This document shows, piece after piece, positions 26,647 through 33,715 of a DNA stretch of 64,000 nucleotides. The position numbers were made by a program, and so were the translations under genes. Below the pieces are notes generated by a model. That model was not told where the DNA came from. It saw only the letters and a program-made list of their open reading frames with translations, and did no database searches. Source of the stretch: an uncultured Bacteroidales bacterium (lineage in GTDB: Bacteria > Bacteroidota > Bacteroidia > Bacteroidales > UBA1715). The number at the start of each line of letters is the position of its first letter. Position 1 is the first letter of the stretch. Location of the stretch: NCBI GenBank assembly GCA_937892155.1, contig CALAUG010000045.1, positions 1 to 64,000 on the forward strand. The letters run 5' to 3'.

Positions 26647-27480
26647 TCACTTTAATTTTGGTTCCATTTTTTGATAACTACTGCTTGGATTGAATGGAAA
26701 ATTCAGTTCCTCATCAAAACTAACTTTTGAATATTTCATATCGAAATGAAACTTACCGTTTGGCATTTTAGCCTTTAAACTCATATTTGTTGGAAATGAA
26801 ATATTTTGTAGTTCCTCAAAATCTGAATAGGTCAACTTTATTTTATTTTCAATAATTGTTCCTTCATCAACTATATCTACTTCCGAAATTCTGAAATTGT
26901 CGTTCAATACCTGCCACGTTTGCAAAAACGACAAAGTGTCGTTTTTCTTGAATTCCTTTTTTGAATGAGTCTGGAACACAAATTTATTATCTTTCTTATT
27001 GATTTCAAATGATTTAAAAAGACTTACAGTGTCAACATTGTCTTGTTGGCAGAAAAATAGTTCATCAAGTAAAATTGATTGAATAGTTTTATAATCAATC
27101 GATAATCCTATTTCTTTTGAAATATCAGCAAGATTACCGGCATAGTATGTTTTTTGCAATTTTGAATAGAATTTCACGCTATCCTGTGTAATTATGGCGC
27201 GAAAAACATCGATACTCATAGCCGAAACGCCAATCCAAACTATGCTGTCCTTTTTTATGCGAATGTTTCCTTTGATTTGCGGCAACGATTTAAAATCCTC
27301 TAAATCTATGCTAAATCCGAATTTAACTGTCTGATAATCACCGTAGTGTTTTACGATTGTATCGTACAATGCCGACATTTCAAGTTGTTTTATGTCTTTT
27401 TCGGTCACAACTTTTTTGGAAGAATGACACGATGTAAACAACATCAAAATCAGGGCAATATAAAGAGAAATCCTGCGCAT
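26647..27480 (-). CDS. DUF4292 lipoprotein
   Basis: 277 residues with a lipoprotein signal (LYIALILMLFTSCHSSKK). After that, a beta-rich domain: YQTVKFGFSIDLEDF, GNIRIKKDSIVWIGVSAM and MNLSLKAK-like strands, the DUF4292 pattern, distantly LolB/LolA-like. Likely outer-membrane anchored, facing the periplasm; role unknown. The start was set at the methionine just before the signal; 13 codons upstream were dropped. Lies 10 bases before the EnvC-like gene. Confidence 0.83.
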   Translation of the reverse strand: MRRISLYIALILMLFTSCHSSKKVVTEKDIKQLEMSALYDTIVKHYGDYQTVKFGFSIDLEDFKSLPQIKGNIRIKKDSIVWIGVSAMSIDVFRAIITQDSVKFYSKLQKTYYAGNLADISKEIGLSIDYKTIQSILLDELFFCQQDNVDTVSLFKSFEINKKDNKFVFQTHSKKEFKKNDTLSFLQTWQVLNDNFRISEVDIVDEGTIIENKIKLTYSDFEELQNISFPTNMSLKAKMPNGKFHFDMKYSKVSFDEELNFPFNPSSSYQKMEPKLK

Positions 27481-27535
27481 AAATTTTTGCAAAATTATTG
27501 TTTTTTGGCGATAAATCATAAAAACTAATTACGCT

Positions 27536-27892
27536 TTATTTCAAACTATCGGAAAAGCGTTTGTATTCTTCGTTTCGTGGCGAAAGTTTTAACGCTTTTT
27601 TTATGTTTTCCCCAGCTTCACTTTTGTTATTTTTTTGCAACGAAAGTTTCGCAAGTTCGTAATACACCGCATCGCTTTGTTTCAACTTTAAACAGTCGAA
27701 ATACAAAGTTGTGGCTTGTTCTACATTTCCACGATTTTTTTCGAGATTCGCCTGAACAAACAGTTTTTCAAATTCTATTGATTTCTTGTCGTATTTCAAA
27801 GAATCATCAAAGTTTTTCAGTTTTTGAGAATAAGAACTCAACGAAATGCCTAATATCAAGAATATGAATATTTTACAATATCTGAAAATCAT
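27536..27892 (-). CDS. Small secreted TPR protein
   Basis: 118 residues: signal peptide (MIFRYCKIFIFLILGISLSSYSQ) then two TPR-like repeats (FEKLFVQANLEKNRGNVEQATTLY; YELAKLSLQKNNKSEAGENIKKAL). It is the first gene of the TPR-DUF4292-EnvC-DUF4175 unit, a gene order I associate with Bacteroidetes. The longer start at 27913 lies inside the -7 box and was rejected. Confidence 0.78.
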   Translation of the reverse strand: MIFRYCKIFIFLILGISLSSYSQKLKNFDDSLKYDKKSIEFEKLFVQANLEKNRGNVEQATTLYFDCLKLKQSDAVYYELAKLSLQKNNKSEAGENIKKALKLSPRNEEYKRFSDSLK

Positions 27893-27910
27893 ACAATTTT
27901 TATTACAATG

Positions 27911-27918
27911 CAAAAGTA
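27911..27918 (-). promoter_or_regulatory. -7 promoter box for the TPR-DUF4292-EnvC-DUF4175 unit
   Basis: Minus-strand TACTTTTG, 18 bases before the chosen start of the TPR gene. Confidence 0.55.
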
Positions 27919-27945
27919 ATCAATTTTAATAAAACTCACATTTAC

Positions 27946-27975
27946 AAAAAAAGCGAAACCATTGCTGATTTCGCT
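27946..27975 (-). terminator. Terminator after the 438-residue secreted protein gene (repeat copy 1)
   Basis: Stem AGCGAAA/TTTCGCT with 10-base loop; on the minus strand it is followed by a T6 run. Positions 27950-27975 are identical to 29382-29407. Confidence 0.8.
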
Positions 27976-28021
27976 CTTACATATTTATGTATGCTCCTTT
28001 TTCGTGTATTATTAATCTTTA

Positions 28022-29338
28022 CTAAAATTCTTGTATTGCAGTCAAAACGCCGTTATCAAAATAAAGATATTTACCATAATTGTAAACCCATTGTTCATGT
28101 TTTAAGTTTTTGACAATCATAGTATTAACATACAAAGGATTTCCCCATGCTTCTATACACATGTCTTTATTCATACCTATGCTAACTTGTCCATTATTGA
28201 TAAGGGTTCCTATTTTAACACCATATTTTGATAAAACGTATTTCTCATGTTTCAATTTATTTTCTTTCTCTATTCTTTCTCTTTCTTGTTCTTCTGCAAT
28301 TCGTTGTTCTTCTGCTTTTTTCTTTTCAGCTTCTAAAAACAAATATTTACCTTCTTCCATGAAAAATTTTTCATTGTCAAAATACTCAAATTCTAATGTA
28401 ATTTCGTGATTATCTTTTTTAAGAAAATAATAAGGATGAATGTAACGATATTCTTTAGAATTTACAAATGTAACGTCGCTACAGGTCCATTTGTCGCCGA
28501 CATGAATATCTATCAACTCTCCAGTATTTACGTCAATTTTTTGGGGGATATCTTTCATACAGATAAATGATTTATTAATTAGCTGTTGCTGTTTTTCGAA
28601 ATAGGGAACTAAAAACATATAACTGAAAAATGCATCTCTGGAATCTAGATAATTAGATTCCGTATTCCAATATAAGGTATCTCCAGTAGTATCATTTTTA
28701 AGTAATATGCGCAGCTTGTAATAGTTCTGATTTGTCTCAAAATTTTCACAAGAATAATATTTATCCCCTTTCTTGAATTCAAAATTCAGAATTGTAAAAT
28801 AATGTCCGCTTATAGAATCTGGATTTGTGTAAAATTTTATATCTTCAGCATCAGCATAATAATATTTTCTGTTTTCAGTAGGATATATAGGATATAATAT
28901 ATCGGTCTCTGTGATGAATTTTTGTTCATACTCATCTACAAGTTTATGATATGATGCAAGTGCCGTTTTATTTAATTTTGTTGTGTCTGGGAAAAATTGT
29001 TTACAAAGCCATTTTGGATCTGCTTCATAATAAGATAAATGAGGAATAGTTACTACAGAAGATTCTCTTGCAGAAAAAAAAGATCCATCGGGATATTCAT
29101 AATATTTTTCTCTTTCGTTTTTGTATACATATTTTTTTGAATGAGGTAAACAATAAAGTTGATAACCAATATACTTTTTGTAATCGCATATTTTTTCTTG
29201 TGCTTTTAAATTTGATAAGCTATCAAATTTTGCCGGTTTTCTAACCGCTGTCTCAACTATGTCTTCTCTAGTTGTAATTTGTGAATATATTGTTGTTACC
29301 AAACAACAACTAAATATTAAACATATAAATTTTTTCAT
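28022..29338 (-). CDS. Secreted protein of unknown function with C-terminal SmpA/OmlA-like domain
   Basis: 438 residues with signal peptide MKKFICLIFSCCLVTTIYSQ. The middle (about 60-330) is Tyr-, Lys- and Asp-rich with no family I recognise. A charged coiled coil (about 335-370, AEKKKAEEQRIAEEQ) leads to a short C-terminal domain (IGMNKDMCIEAWGNP ... HEQWVYNYGKYLYFDNGVLTAIQ) of the SmpA/OmlA type found in envelope proteins. It lies within a block that interrupts a usual Bacteroidetes gene order and is bracketed by identical 26-bp hairpins. Confidence 0.72.
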   Translation of the reverse strand: MKKFICLIFSCCLVTTIYSQITTREDIVETAVRKPAKFDSLSNLKAQEKICDYKKYIGYQLYCLPHSKKYVYKNEREKYYEYPDGSFFSARESSVVTIPHLSYYEADPKWLCKQFFPDTTKLNKTALASYHKLVDEYEQKFITETDILYPIYPTENRKYYYADAEDIKFYTNPDSISGHYFTILNFEFKKGDKYYSCENFETNQNYYKLRILLKNDTTGDTLYWNTESNYLDSRDAFFSYMFLVPYFEKQQQLINKSFICMKDIPQKIDVNTGELIDIHVGDKWTCSDVTFVNSKEYRYIHPYYFLKKDNHEITLEFEYFDNEKFFMEEGKYLFLEAEKKKAEEQRIAEEQERERIEKENKLKHEKYVLSKYGVKIGTLINNGQVSIGMNKDMCIEAWGNPLYVNTMIVKNLKHEQWVYNYGKYLYFDNGVLTAIQEF

Positions 29339-29381
29339 TTTTGTTGTAGAATTTAAATAAATAGAATTGTAAACGTATTTT

Positions 29382-29407
29382 AAAGCGAAACCATTGCTGA
29401 TTTCGCT
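29382..29407 (-). terminator. Hairpin after the 190-residue protein gene (repeat copy 2)
   Basis: Same 26 bases as 27950-27975: stem AGCGAAA/TTTCGCT. On the minus strand the following tract is only TT, so termination may be weaker than at copy 1. Confidence 0.55.
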
Positions 29408-29429
29408 TTCGGAAAATTTATAGCCATCA

Positions 29430-30002
29430 TTAATGTTCCCATTCTAAATTTTCAACATTGAACCTAATAATTTGTCTACCTTCTTGGAAAAATGGAGCTT
29501 CGATTTTAAGTTCTTTAGCAGTTTTTATATTTGAAATAATTTTTTTAGTTGATTGTAGGAATATTAATCCTGAACTAACATCCTCAGGTTCTGAATAATA
29601 AACATTAAAAGGTTCTTTTTCATCAAATTTAAGTCTGACATATTCAGTCCCTAAACTACCTAAAAATTGACAAGAACTTCCTTGTAACATAATGTCTGTT
29701 CTTCCATTACTTTGATATCTAAGAGTTAATGTGAAATCACTGCTGCCATAAGGAAACTCAAATTTAAGTTCATTAAGAGAAGTATTAGATGCAAAATAAT
29801 ATTTTGTACCATCCATTTCATTTGAAGTTTGAGAATATTGCCAAGGAGATTTATTTTTTTCCTCGTTTTCTACATTAGCTGGAGAACCATTATCATCTTT
29901 TTTTTTAGTTTCGCTATCATCAGGTAACAATATTCCAATAAAAATCAAAACTCCTAATGTTATTAAAAAATATTTTAAGCATCCTTTTTTTGTTATTTCC
30001 AT
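29430..30002 (-). CDS. Membrane-anchored protein, unrecognised
   Basis: 190 residues. A single N-terminal membrane segment (YFLITLGVLIFIGILLP, about 11-27) after KKGCLK, then a Lys/Asp/Asn-rich linker and a beta-rich soluble part (LKFEFPYGSSDFTLTLRYQS, FLGSLGTEYVRLKFD). I recognise no family. Type II orientation would place the soluble domain outside the cytosol. No -7 box is evident; the 305 bases upstream contain the structured region described separately. Confidence 0.6.
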   Translation of the reverse strand: MEITKKGCLKYFLITLGVLIFIGILLPDDSETKKKDDNGSPANVENEEKNKSPWQYSQTSNEMDGTKYYFASNTSLNELKFEFPYGSSDFTLTLRYQSNGRTDIMLQGSSCQFLGSLGTEYVRLKFDEKEPFNVYYSEPEDVSSGLIFLQSTKKIISNIKTAKELKIEAPFFQEGRQIIRFNVENLEWEH

Positions 30003-30035
30003 AGTAATTCTTTTTTATAATGCCTACTTCTTTTT

Positions 30036-30258
30036 CCCGACTTTCGGCATGCGTCGGAGTACCAAGGTGTTCTTCAATACACACATAAAAAAAGCGCAGT
30101 ACAAATTGTATCTCGCTCTTGAAGGCGTTTGGCATGCCCTAACCAACAAAATAACAATTATGTCCACGCTTAGTGAACACTTACTTGTTATTCTTTCTGG
30201 TTGTATGGTCGCCAAACTTTTCAAGAGAAAGAATAAAGCAAATGCTTTTTTCTATTAA
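30036..30258. other. Highly structured intergenic region, possible ncRNA or small peptide gene
   Basis: The 305-base gap 30003-30307 holds no recognised gene but strong pairing. CTCTTGAA (30116-30123) and GTTTGGC (30127-30133) pair with GCCAAAC (30211-30217) and TTCAAGAG (30220-30227); inside, AACCA/TGGTT and AATAACAA/TTGTTATT pair, 28 bp in all. A minus-strand hairpin at 30093-30117 is followed by T7, like a terminator. CCGAC/GTCGG (30038-30057) is a further stem. On the plus strand, 30160-30258 could encode a 32-residue peptide MSTLSEHLLVILSGCMVAKL plus a Lys-rich tail. Neither reading is proven. Confidence 0.45.
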
Positions 30259-30307
30259 AATGTGCGTACAACTACGCGTTTACTTCATAGGCAAATTTTT
30301 TAATTGT

Positions 30308-31111
30308 TTATACTGTTTCAACCATTAAATCTTTTCTACCAATCAAACTGAAAATTGTTATTTGATTGTCTTCATTTAGCAATCGCAGTGTACGAAGAAT
30401 TTCGTTCAACGTGGAACCGCTTGTTGCTATATCGTCAATTATTAGAATATTTTGTTTCCGAATTGCTGCACAAAGTTGTTCGTCTGTTTCGTTTTTAAAA
30501 CGCAGGAAATGTTGCATATATGGTCTAAAACGACTCTTTTTAACGTCCTTTGCAATAGTAAAATAATCCTTCTTATGAATTAAGTCCATCATATTTTCAA
30601 TGGATTTTTTTACTTCCTGCTTTTGTGTTTCGGTATAACGAGCTCTGCCATCTTCCAATGTATCGTTAAGATATTGTTTCTCGTATGCGTCAATATCAAA
30701 TGAAATGCTTTCTGGAATTGACTTTACCAATTCTAAATACTGAAGCGAAGGTTGCGAAAAACGATAAATATATCGCAACATATATTGGTTTACTTTGCTT
30801 GACGATTCTGGCATTATAACCAAGTCGTAATCATAAAGATTGATTTTTGTGTGAAGATTATTTATAGCCTTTTGTATGAACTTGGTTAAATTTTCATTGT
30901 CAACAATAGAATCTGAAAATTTCACATATTTAATGAACTGACTTCTGACACTGCCACTAACTTGATTCGAAAATTCATATCCATAATAAAAACATTTTCC
31001 AAATGCTTCTACTTGATAACCATTGCCCGTTAAGTGTATGACATCGCTAACGCCATCGTGTTCAAAATCAAACACAAAGCAATTATTTTCTATGTCAAAA
31101 GTTACACCCAT
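30308..31111 (-). CDS. Phosphoribosyltransferase-like protein
   Basis: 267 residues. The only recognised element is the type I PRTase PRPP-binding motif ILIIDDIATSGSTLNE near residues 222-237, preceded by LCAAIRKQN, as in ComF/orotate-PRTase folds. The N-terminal 200 residues (GNGYQVEAFGKCFYYGYEF, YDLVIMPESSSKVNQYMLRYI) match no family I know; VIMPESSSKVN may be the second part of a Rossmann-like PRTase core. Located 2 bases after the nucleotidyltransferase gene, probably co-transcribed. Substrate unknown. Confidence 0.68.
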   Translation of the reverse strand: MGVTFDIENNCFVFDFEHDGVSDVIHLTGNGYQVEAFGKCFYYGYEFSNQVSGSVRSQFIKYVKFSDSIVDNENLTKFIQKAINNLHTKINLYDYDLVIMPESSSKVNQYMLRYIYRFSQPSLQYLELVKSIPESISFDIDAYEKQYLNDTLEDGRARYTETQKQEVKKSIENMMDLIHKKDYFTIAKDVKKSRFRPYMQHFLRFKNETDEQLCAAIRKQNILIIDDIATSGSTLNEILRTLRLLNEDNQITIFSLIGRKDLMVETV

Positions 31112-31113
31112 TT

Positions 31114-32109
31114 TTATAATTCATTATAATCACCAACACTCAATTCATCGGCGGATTTTTTCATTTTTACTGAATTTCCAACCATTGAATTTGTAATATT
31201 AACGTGTTGCAATGTACTGTTAGTCTGAATTATTGAATTTGAAACTACAGAATTTGAAATTTTTGTTCCAGCACCAACCGAAACATACGGTCCAACTACA
31301 GAATTTTCAATTTCAACATCGTCGGCAATGCAGCAAGGCTCTATAATTGTAGCATTTTTACAAGTTGCCGTTTTTGAAACCTCGTTTCCGTAAGTTGCCA
31401 ACAACCGTTGATTGGTATTTACGGTAGCATTTTTATTTCCACAATCCAACCATTCATTTACTTGACCAATATAGAATTTCACGCCTTTATTTTTCATATT
31501 TTCCAAAGCATCGGTCAACTGATATTCTGTGCCTCTAATTACATTATTATCAATCAAATACTGAAGTTCGGAACGTAAATTTCTTCCATCTTTGAAATAA
31601 TAAATTCCAATGATTGCCAAATCGGAAACAAAATCTTTTGGCTTTTCAACAAAATCGGTAATCATACCGTCGTTATTCAGTTTAACAACGCCAAAAGCCG
31701 ATGGATCTTCAACTTTTTGAACCCAAATAATCGAATCTTTTGAAGTATCAAGATTAAAATCGGCAATAAACAATGTGTCGGCAAAAGCAACAATCACATT
31801 TCCCGAAAGAGATGTTGATGCACACAAAATAGCGTGTGCAGTTCCTTTTGGTTCTTCCTGATAACAAATTTTTCCCTTAGCACCTAATTTTGATGCAATA
31901 TTCAACAACATTTGCTCAACATCTTTTCCAAAACTTGGATGAATGATAAACGCAATTTCTTCGATGTGCTGCATACACACACGAGAAATATCTTCTACTA
32001 AACGTTGTACTATTGGTTTTCCTGCAACAGGAATTAATGGTTTTGGAATTGAAAGTGTATGAGGACGCATCCGTTTCCCCATACCAGCCATAGGGATAAT
32101 TAATTTCAT
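31114..32109 (-). CDS. NDP-sugar pyrophosphorylase (nucleotidyltransferase plus left-handed beta-helix)
   Basis: 331 residues. N-terminal sugar-1-phosphate nucleotidyltransferase: MKLIIPMAGMGKRMRPHTL with the GxGxR-type NTP loop, IPKPLIPVAGKPI, VAFADTLFI metal-binding region, FVEKPKDF. C-terminal hexapeptide repeats (about 255-320, ENSVVGPYVSVGAGTKISNSVVSNS). Activates a sugar for cell-surface polysaccharides; glucose-1-phosphate is the likeliest substrate but is not certain. In many Bacteroidetes this gene lies between dut and the TPR-DUF4292-EnvC genes, the order seen here except for the inserted block 28.0-31.1 kb. Confidence 0.88.
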   Translation of the reverse strand: MKLIIPMAGMGKRMRPHTLSIPKPLIPVAGKPIVQRLVEDISRVCMQHIEEIAFIIHPSFGKDVEQMLLNIASKLGAKGKICYQEEPKGTAHAILCASTSLSGNVIVAFADTLFIADFNLDTSKDSIIWVQKVEDPSAFGVVKLNNDGMITDFVEKPKDFVSDLAIIGIYYFKDGRNLRSELQYLIDNNVIRGTEYQLTDALENMKNKGVKFYIGQVNEWLDCGNKNATVNTNQRLLATYGNEVSKTATCKNATIIEPCCIADDVEIENSVVGPYVSVGAGTKISNSVVSNSIIQTNSTLQHVNITNSMVGNSVKMKKSADELSVGDYNEL

Positions 32110-32152
32110 TTTACAACTCTTATCTCTTAATTCTTAACTCTTAATTCTTAAC

Positions 32153-32587
32153 TTACTTCACTCCCGTGTGGCCGAATCCACCTTCGCCACGAACAGTTTC
32201 TGAAAGTTCTTCAACTTCAACAATTTCGGCTTTTGCATATTGTGCAATAACCATTTGACAAATTCTTTCGCCATCGTTTATAGTAAACGGTTCCGTAGAA
32301 AGATTTACCAAAATGGCTTTAATTTCGCCGCGATAATCTGCATCAATAGTACCAGGAGAATTCAATACAGTGATACCAAATTTTGCTGCCAAACCACTTC
32401 TTGGACGAATTTGTGCTTCGTAACCTTCAGGCAATTCAATAAATAAGCCAGTAGGAACAATAGCTCTTTCCATAGGTTTCAGTACAACAGGATTATCTAA
32501 ATTTGCACGCAAATCCATTCCCGCAGAATATTCTGTAGAATACGCAGGCAACTGATGTTTCGATTTGTTTACGATTTTTAATTTCAT
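32153..32587 (-). CDS. dut: dUTP diphosphatase
   Basis: Hydrolyses dUTP to dUMP, protecting DNA from uracil and feeding dTMP synthesis. 144 residues, trimeric type: [11 protein letters not shown] (motif 1), [12 protein letters not shown] (motif 2), [18 protein letters not shown] (motif 3), [10 protein letters not shown] (motif 4) and C-terminal [12 protein letters not shown] (motif 5). All five motifs are complete. First gene of the leftward block; it borders the 704-base AT-rich gap. Confidence 0.97.
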   Translation of the reverse strand: MKLKIVNKSKHQLPAYSTEYSAGMDLRANLDNPVVLKPMERAIVPTGLFIELPEGYEAQIRPRSGLAAKFGITVLNSPGTIDADYRGEIKAILVNLSTEPFTINDGERICQMVIAQYAKAEIVEVEELSETVRGEGGFGHTGVK

Positions 32588-33291
32588 TGTTCGATAATTT
32601 TTTGTGAAGGTACTATTTTAATTAATAGCTAAACATTGAAATTCAATTTTTATAATTAAAAAATTACAAACAAGGCCAATCATCACTAAAGTATCAATAT
32701 ATTTTTCTTATTTATTTTTAATTAATTTTCTTGATACTGATTATATGTTGTGAATTGGTTGTAAAAATTAATTCGGAAAGTTTGTTTTCAACAGATATTG
32801 AATTTTAGTAACAAATATCAACACGTTTTAAAAGTATTAAATTATTGAGTTTCAATATTATTTAAGGTTTATTAACAATTACTCGATTATGCAGTTTAAC
32901 AAGTAATTGTTTATTTTTTTTTGCTTTTCTTTTTGTTGGTTTTACTGTTGAAAATTGGTAATCTGAATGAAAAACTTTTTTTGCTGTTTTAAAAAACTTG
33001 TATACCACTGTAAGATTTTTTATTTCCAAAAAAGTTTGATTGATTTTATCACTATAAATATTCACTAAATAGTTAGTGTTTTTAACAGATATTAACACAT
33101 TGGTGAACAGACATATATTTTTTTCACTAAGTTTTTTTCCTTGTATACAATCTTTTTTTGTGTTTATGGTGTGAGTGTTGTGTTAAATTCGTTATTCAAT
33201 ATTTACATTGCTCGTAATTTTATATATAGAGAATAAAAAAAAAAGTATTTTTGCCCTCGTTAGATGTTTGTTTCATTTGATTTTCAACTAA
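32588..33291. other. Candidate replication origin (AT-rich 704-base gap)
   Basis: No convincing gene lies here. The stretch is very AT-rich, especially 32690-32740 and 33205-33250. DnaA-box-like 9-mers (consensus TTATCCACA) occur as TTTTCAACA at 32785-32793 and, inverted, at 32946-32954; TTATTAACA at 32869; TTTTTAACA at 33079; ATATTAACA at 33089; ATATCAACA at 32815. TTCACTAA occurs at 33061 and 33124. Gene polarity flips across it, mnmG is close, and parS-like sites lie 2.3-3.1 kb away. No exact consensus box is present, so the call is tentative. Confidence 0.5.
33246..33253 (+). promoter_or_regulatory. -7 promoter box for ybeY-mnmG
   Basis: TATTTTTG, 38 bases before the ybeY start, at the right edge of the AT-rich gap. 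Confidence 0.55.
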
Positions 33292-33711
33292 ATGCAAATA
33301 AATTTTTTTCAGGAAGACGCTAAATTTCCTTCTGGATTGCGTAGAACAATGTTTCGTTCAGTAGCTCAAGTAATTGTGCAAAACGAATCGAAGAAAAAGA
33401 TAGATTACATCAATTTCATTGCTTGTTCCGATAATTACCTGCTTGGAATCAACCAGGATTATTTGAAGCACGATTATTATACCGATGTAATTACGTTCGA
33501 TTATTCTGAGACCGAAATTGCGTCTGATGTATTTATGAGCATTGATAGAATTGAAGACAATGCGAAACAGAATAAAGTATCTAAATTGAATGAATGTTAT
33601 AGAATTTTAATTCATGGTGTTCTTCATTTAGTTGGATATAAAGACAAAACGCCTGAAGATAAGGCAGTTATGACTCAAAAAGAGGATTATTATTTGAGTT
33701 TGGTAGGTTAG
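33292..33711 (+). CDS. ybeY: Endoribonuclease YbeY
   Basis: Metal-dependent RNase for rRNA 3'-end maturation and ribosome quality control. 139 residues; the metal-binding motif is HGVLHLVGYKDK, where the third His of the classical HGxLHLxGYDH is Asp, as I recall for Bacteroidetes members. YYTDVITFDYSE is the other family block. It lies 4 bases before mnmG and shares its promoter. Confidence 0.92.
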   Translation: MQINFFQEDAKFPSGLRRTMFRSVAQVIVQNESKKKIDYINFIACSDNYLLGINQDYLKHDYYTDVITFDYSETEIASDVFMSIDRIEDNAKQNKVSKLNECYRILIHGVLHLVGYKDKTPEDKAVMTQKEDYYLSLVG

Positions 33712-33715
33712 GACT

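Noticed and set aside
30024..30224. 66-residue minus-strand frame in the structured gap
   Set aside because: Starts without a promoter, Cys/Arg-rich composition with no fold signal; RNA structure explains the sequence constraint better.
30080..30240. 6S, 4.5S or 5S RNA identity for the structured region
   Set aside because: Overall rod shape resembles 6S RNA, but I cannot match conserved sequence blocks of any of these RNAs.
30403..30418. CGTTCAACGTGGAACC as a further parS site
   Set aside because: Only one mismatch in the inner 14-mer, but it breaks the palindrome and falls in coding sequence; kept as a weak possibility for ParB binding, not called.
32862..33098. 78-residue minus-strand frame in the AT-rich gap
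   Set aside because: Lys/Asn/Phe-rich translation of AT-rich DNA with no recognisable family, no promoter box and overlap with DnaA-box-like words; probably not a gene.
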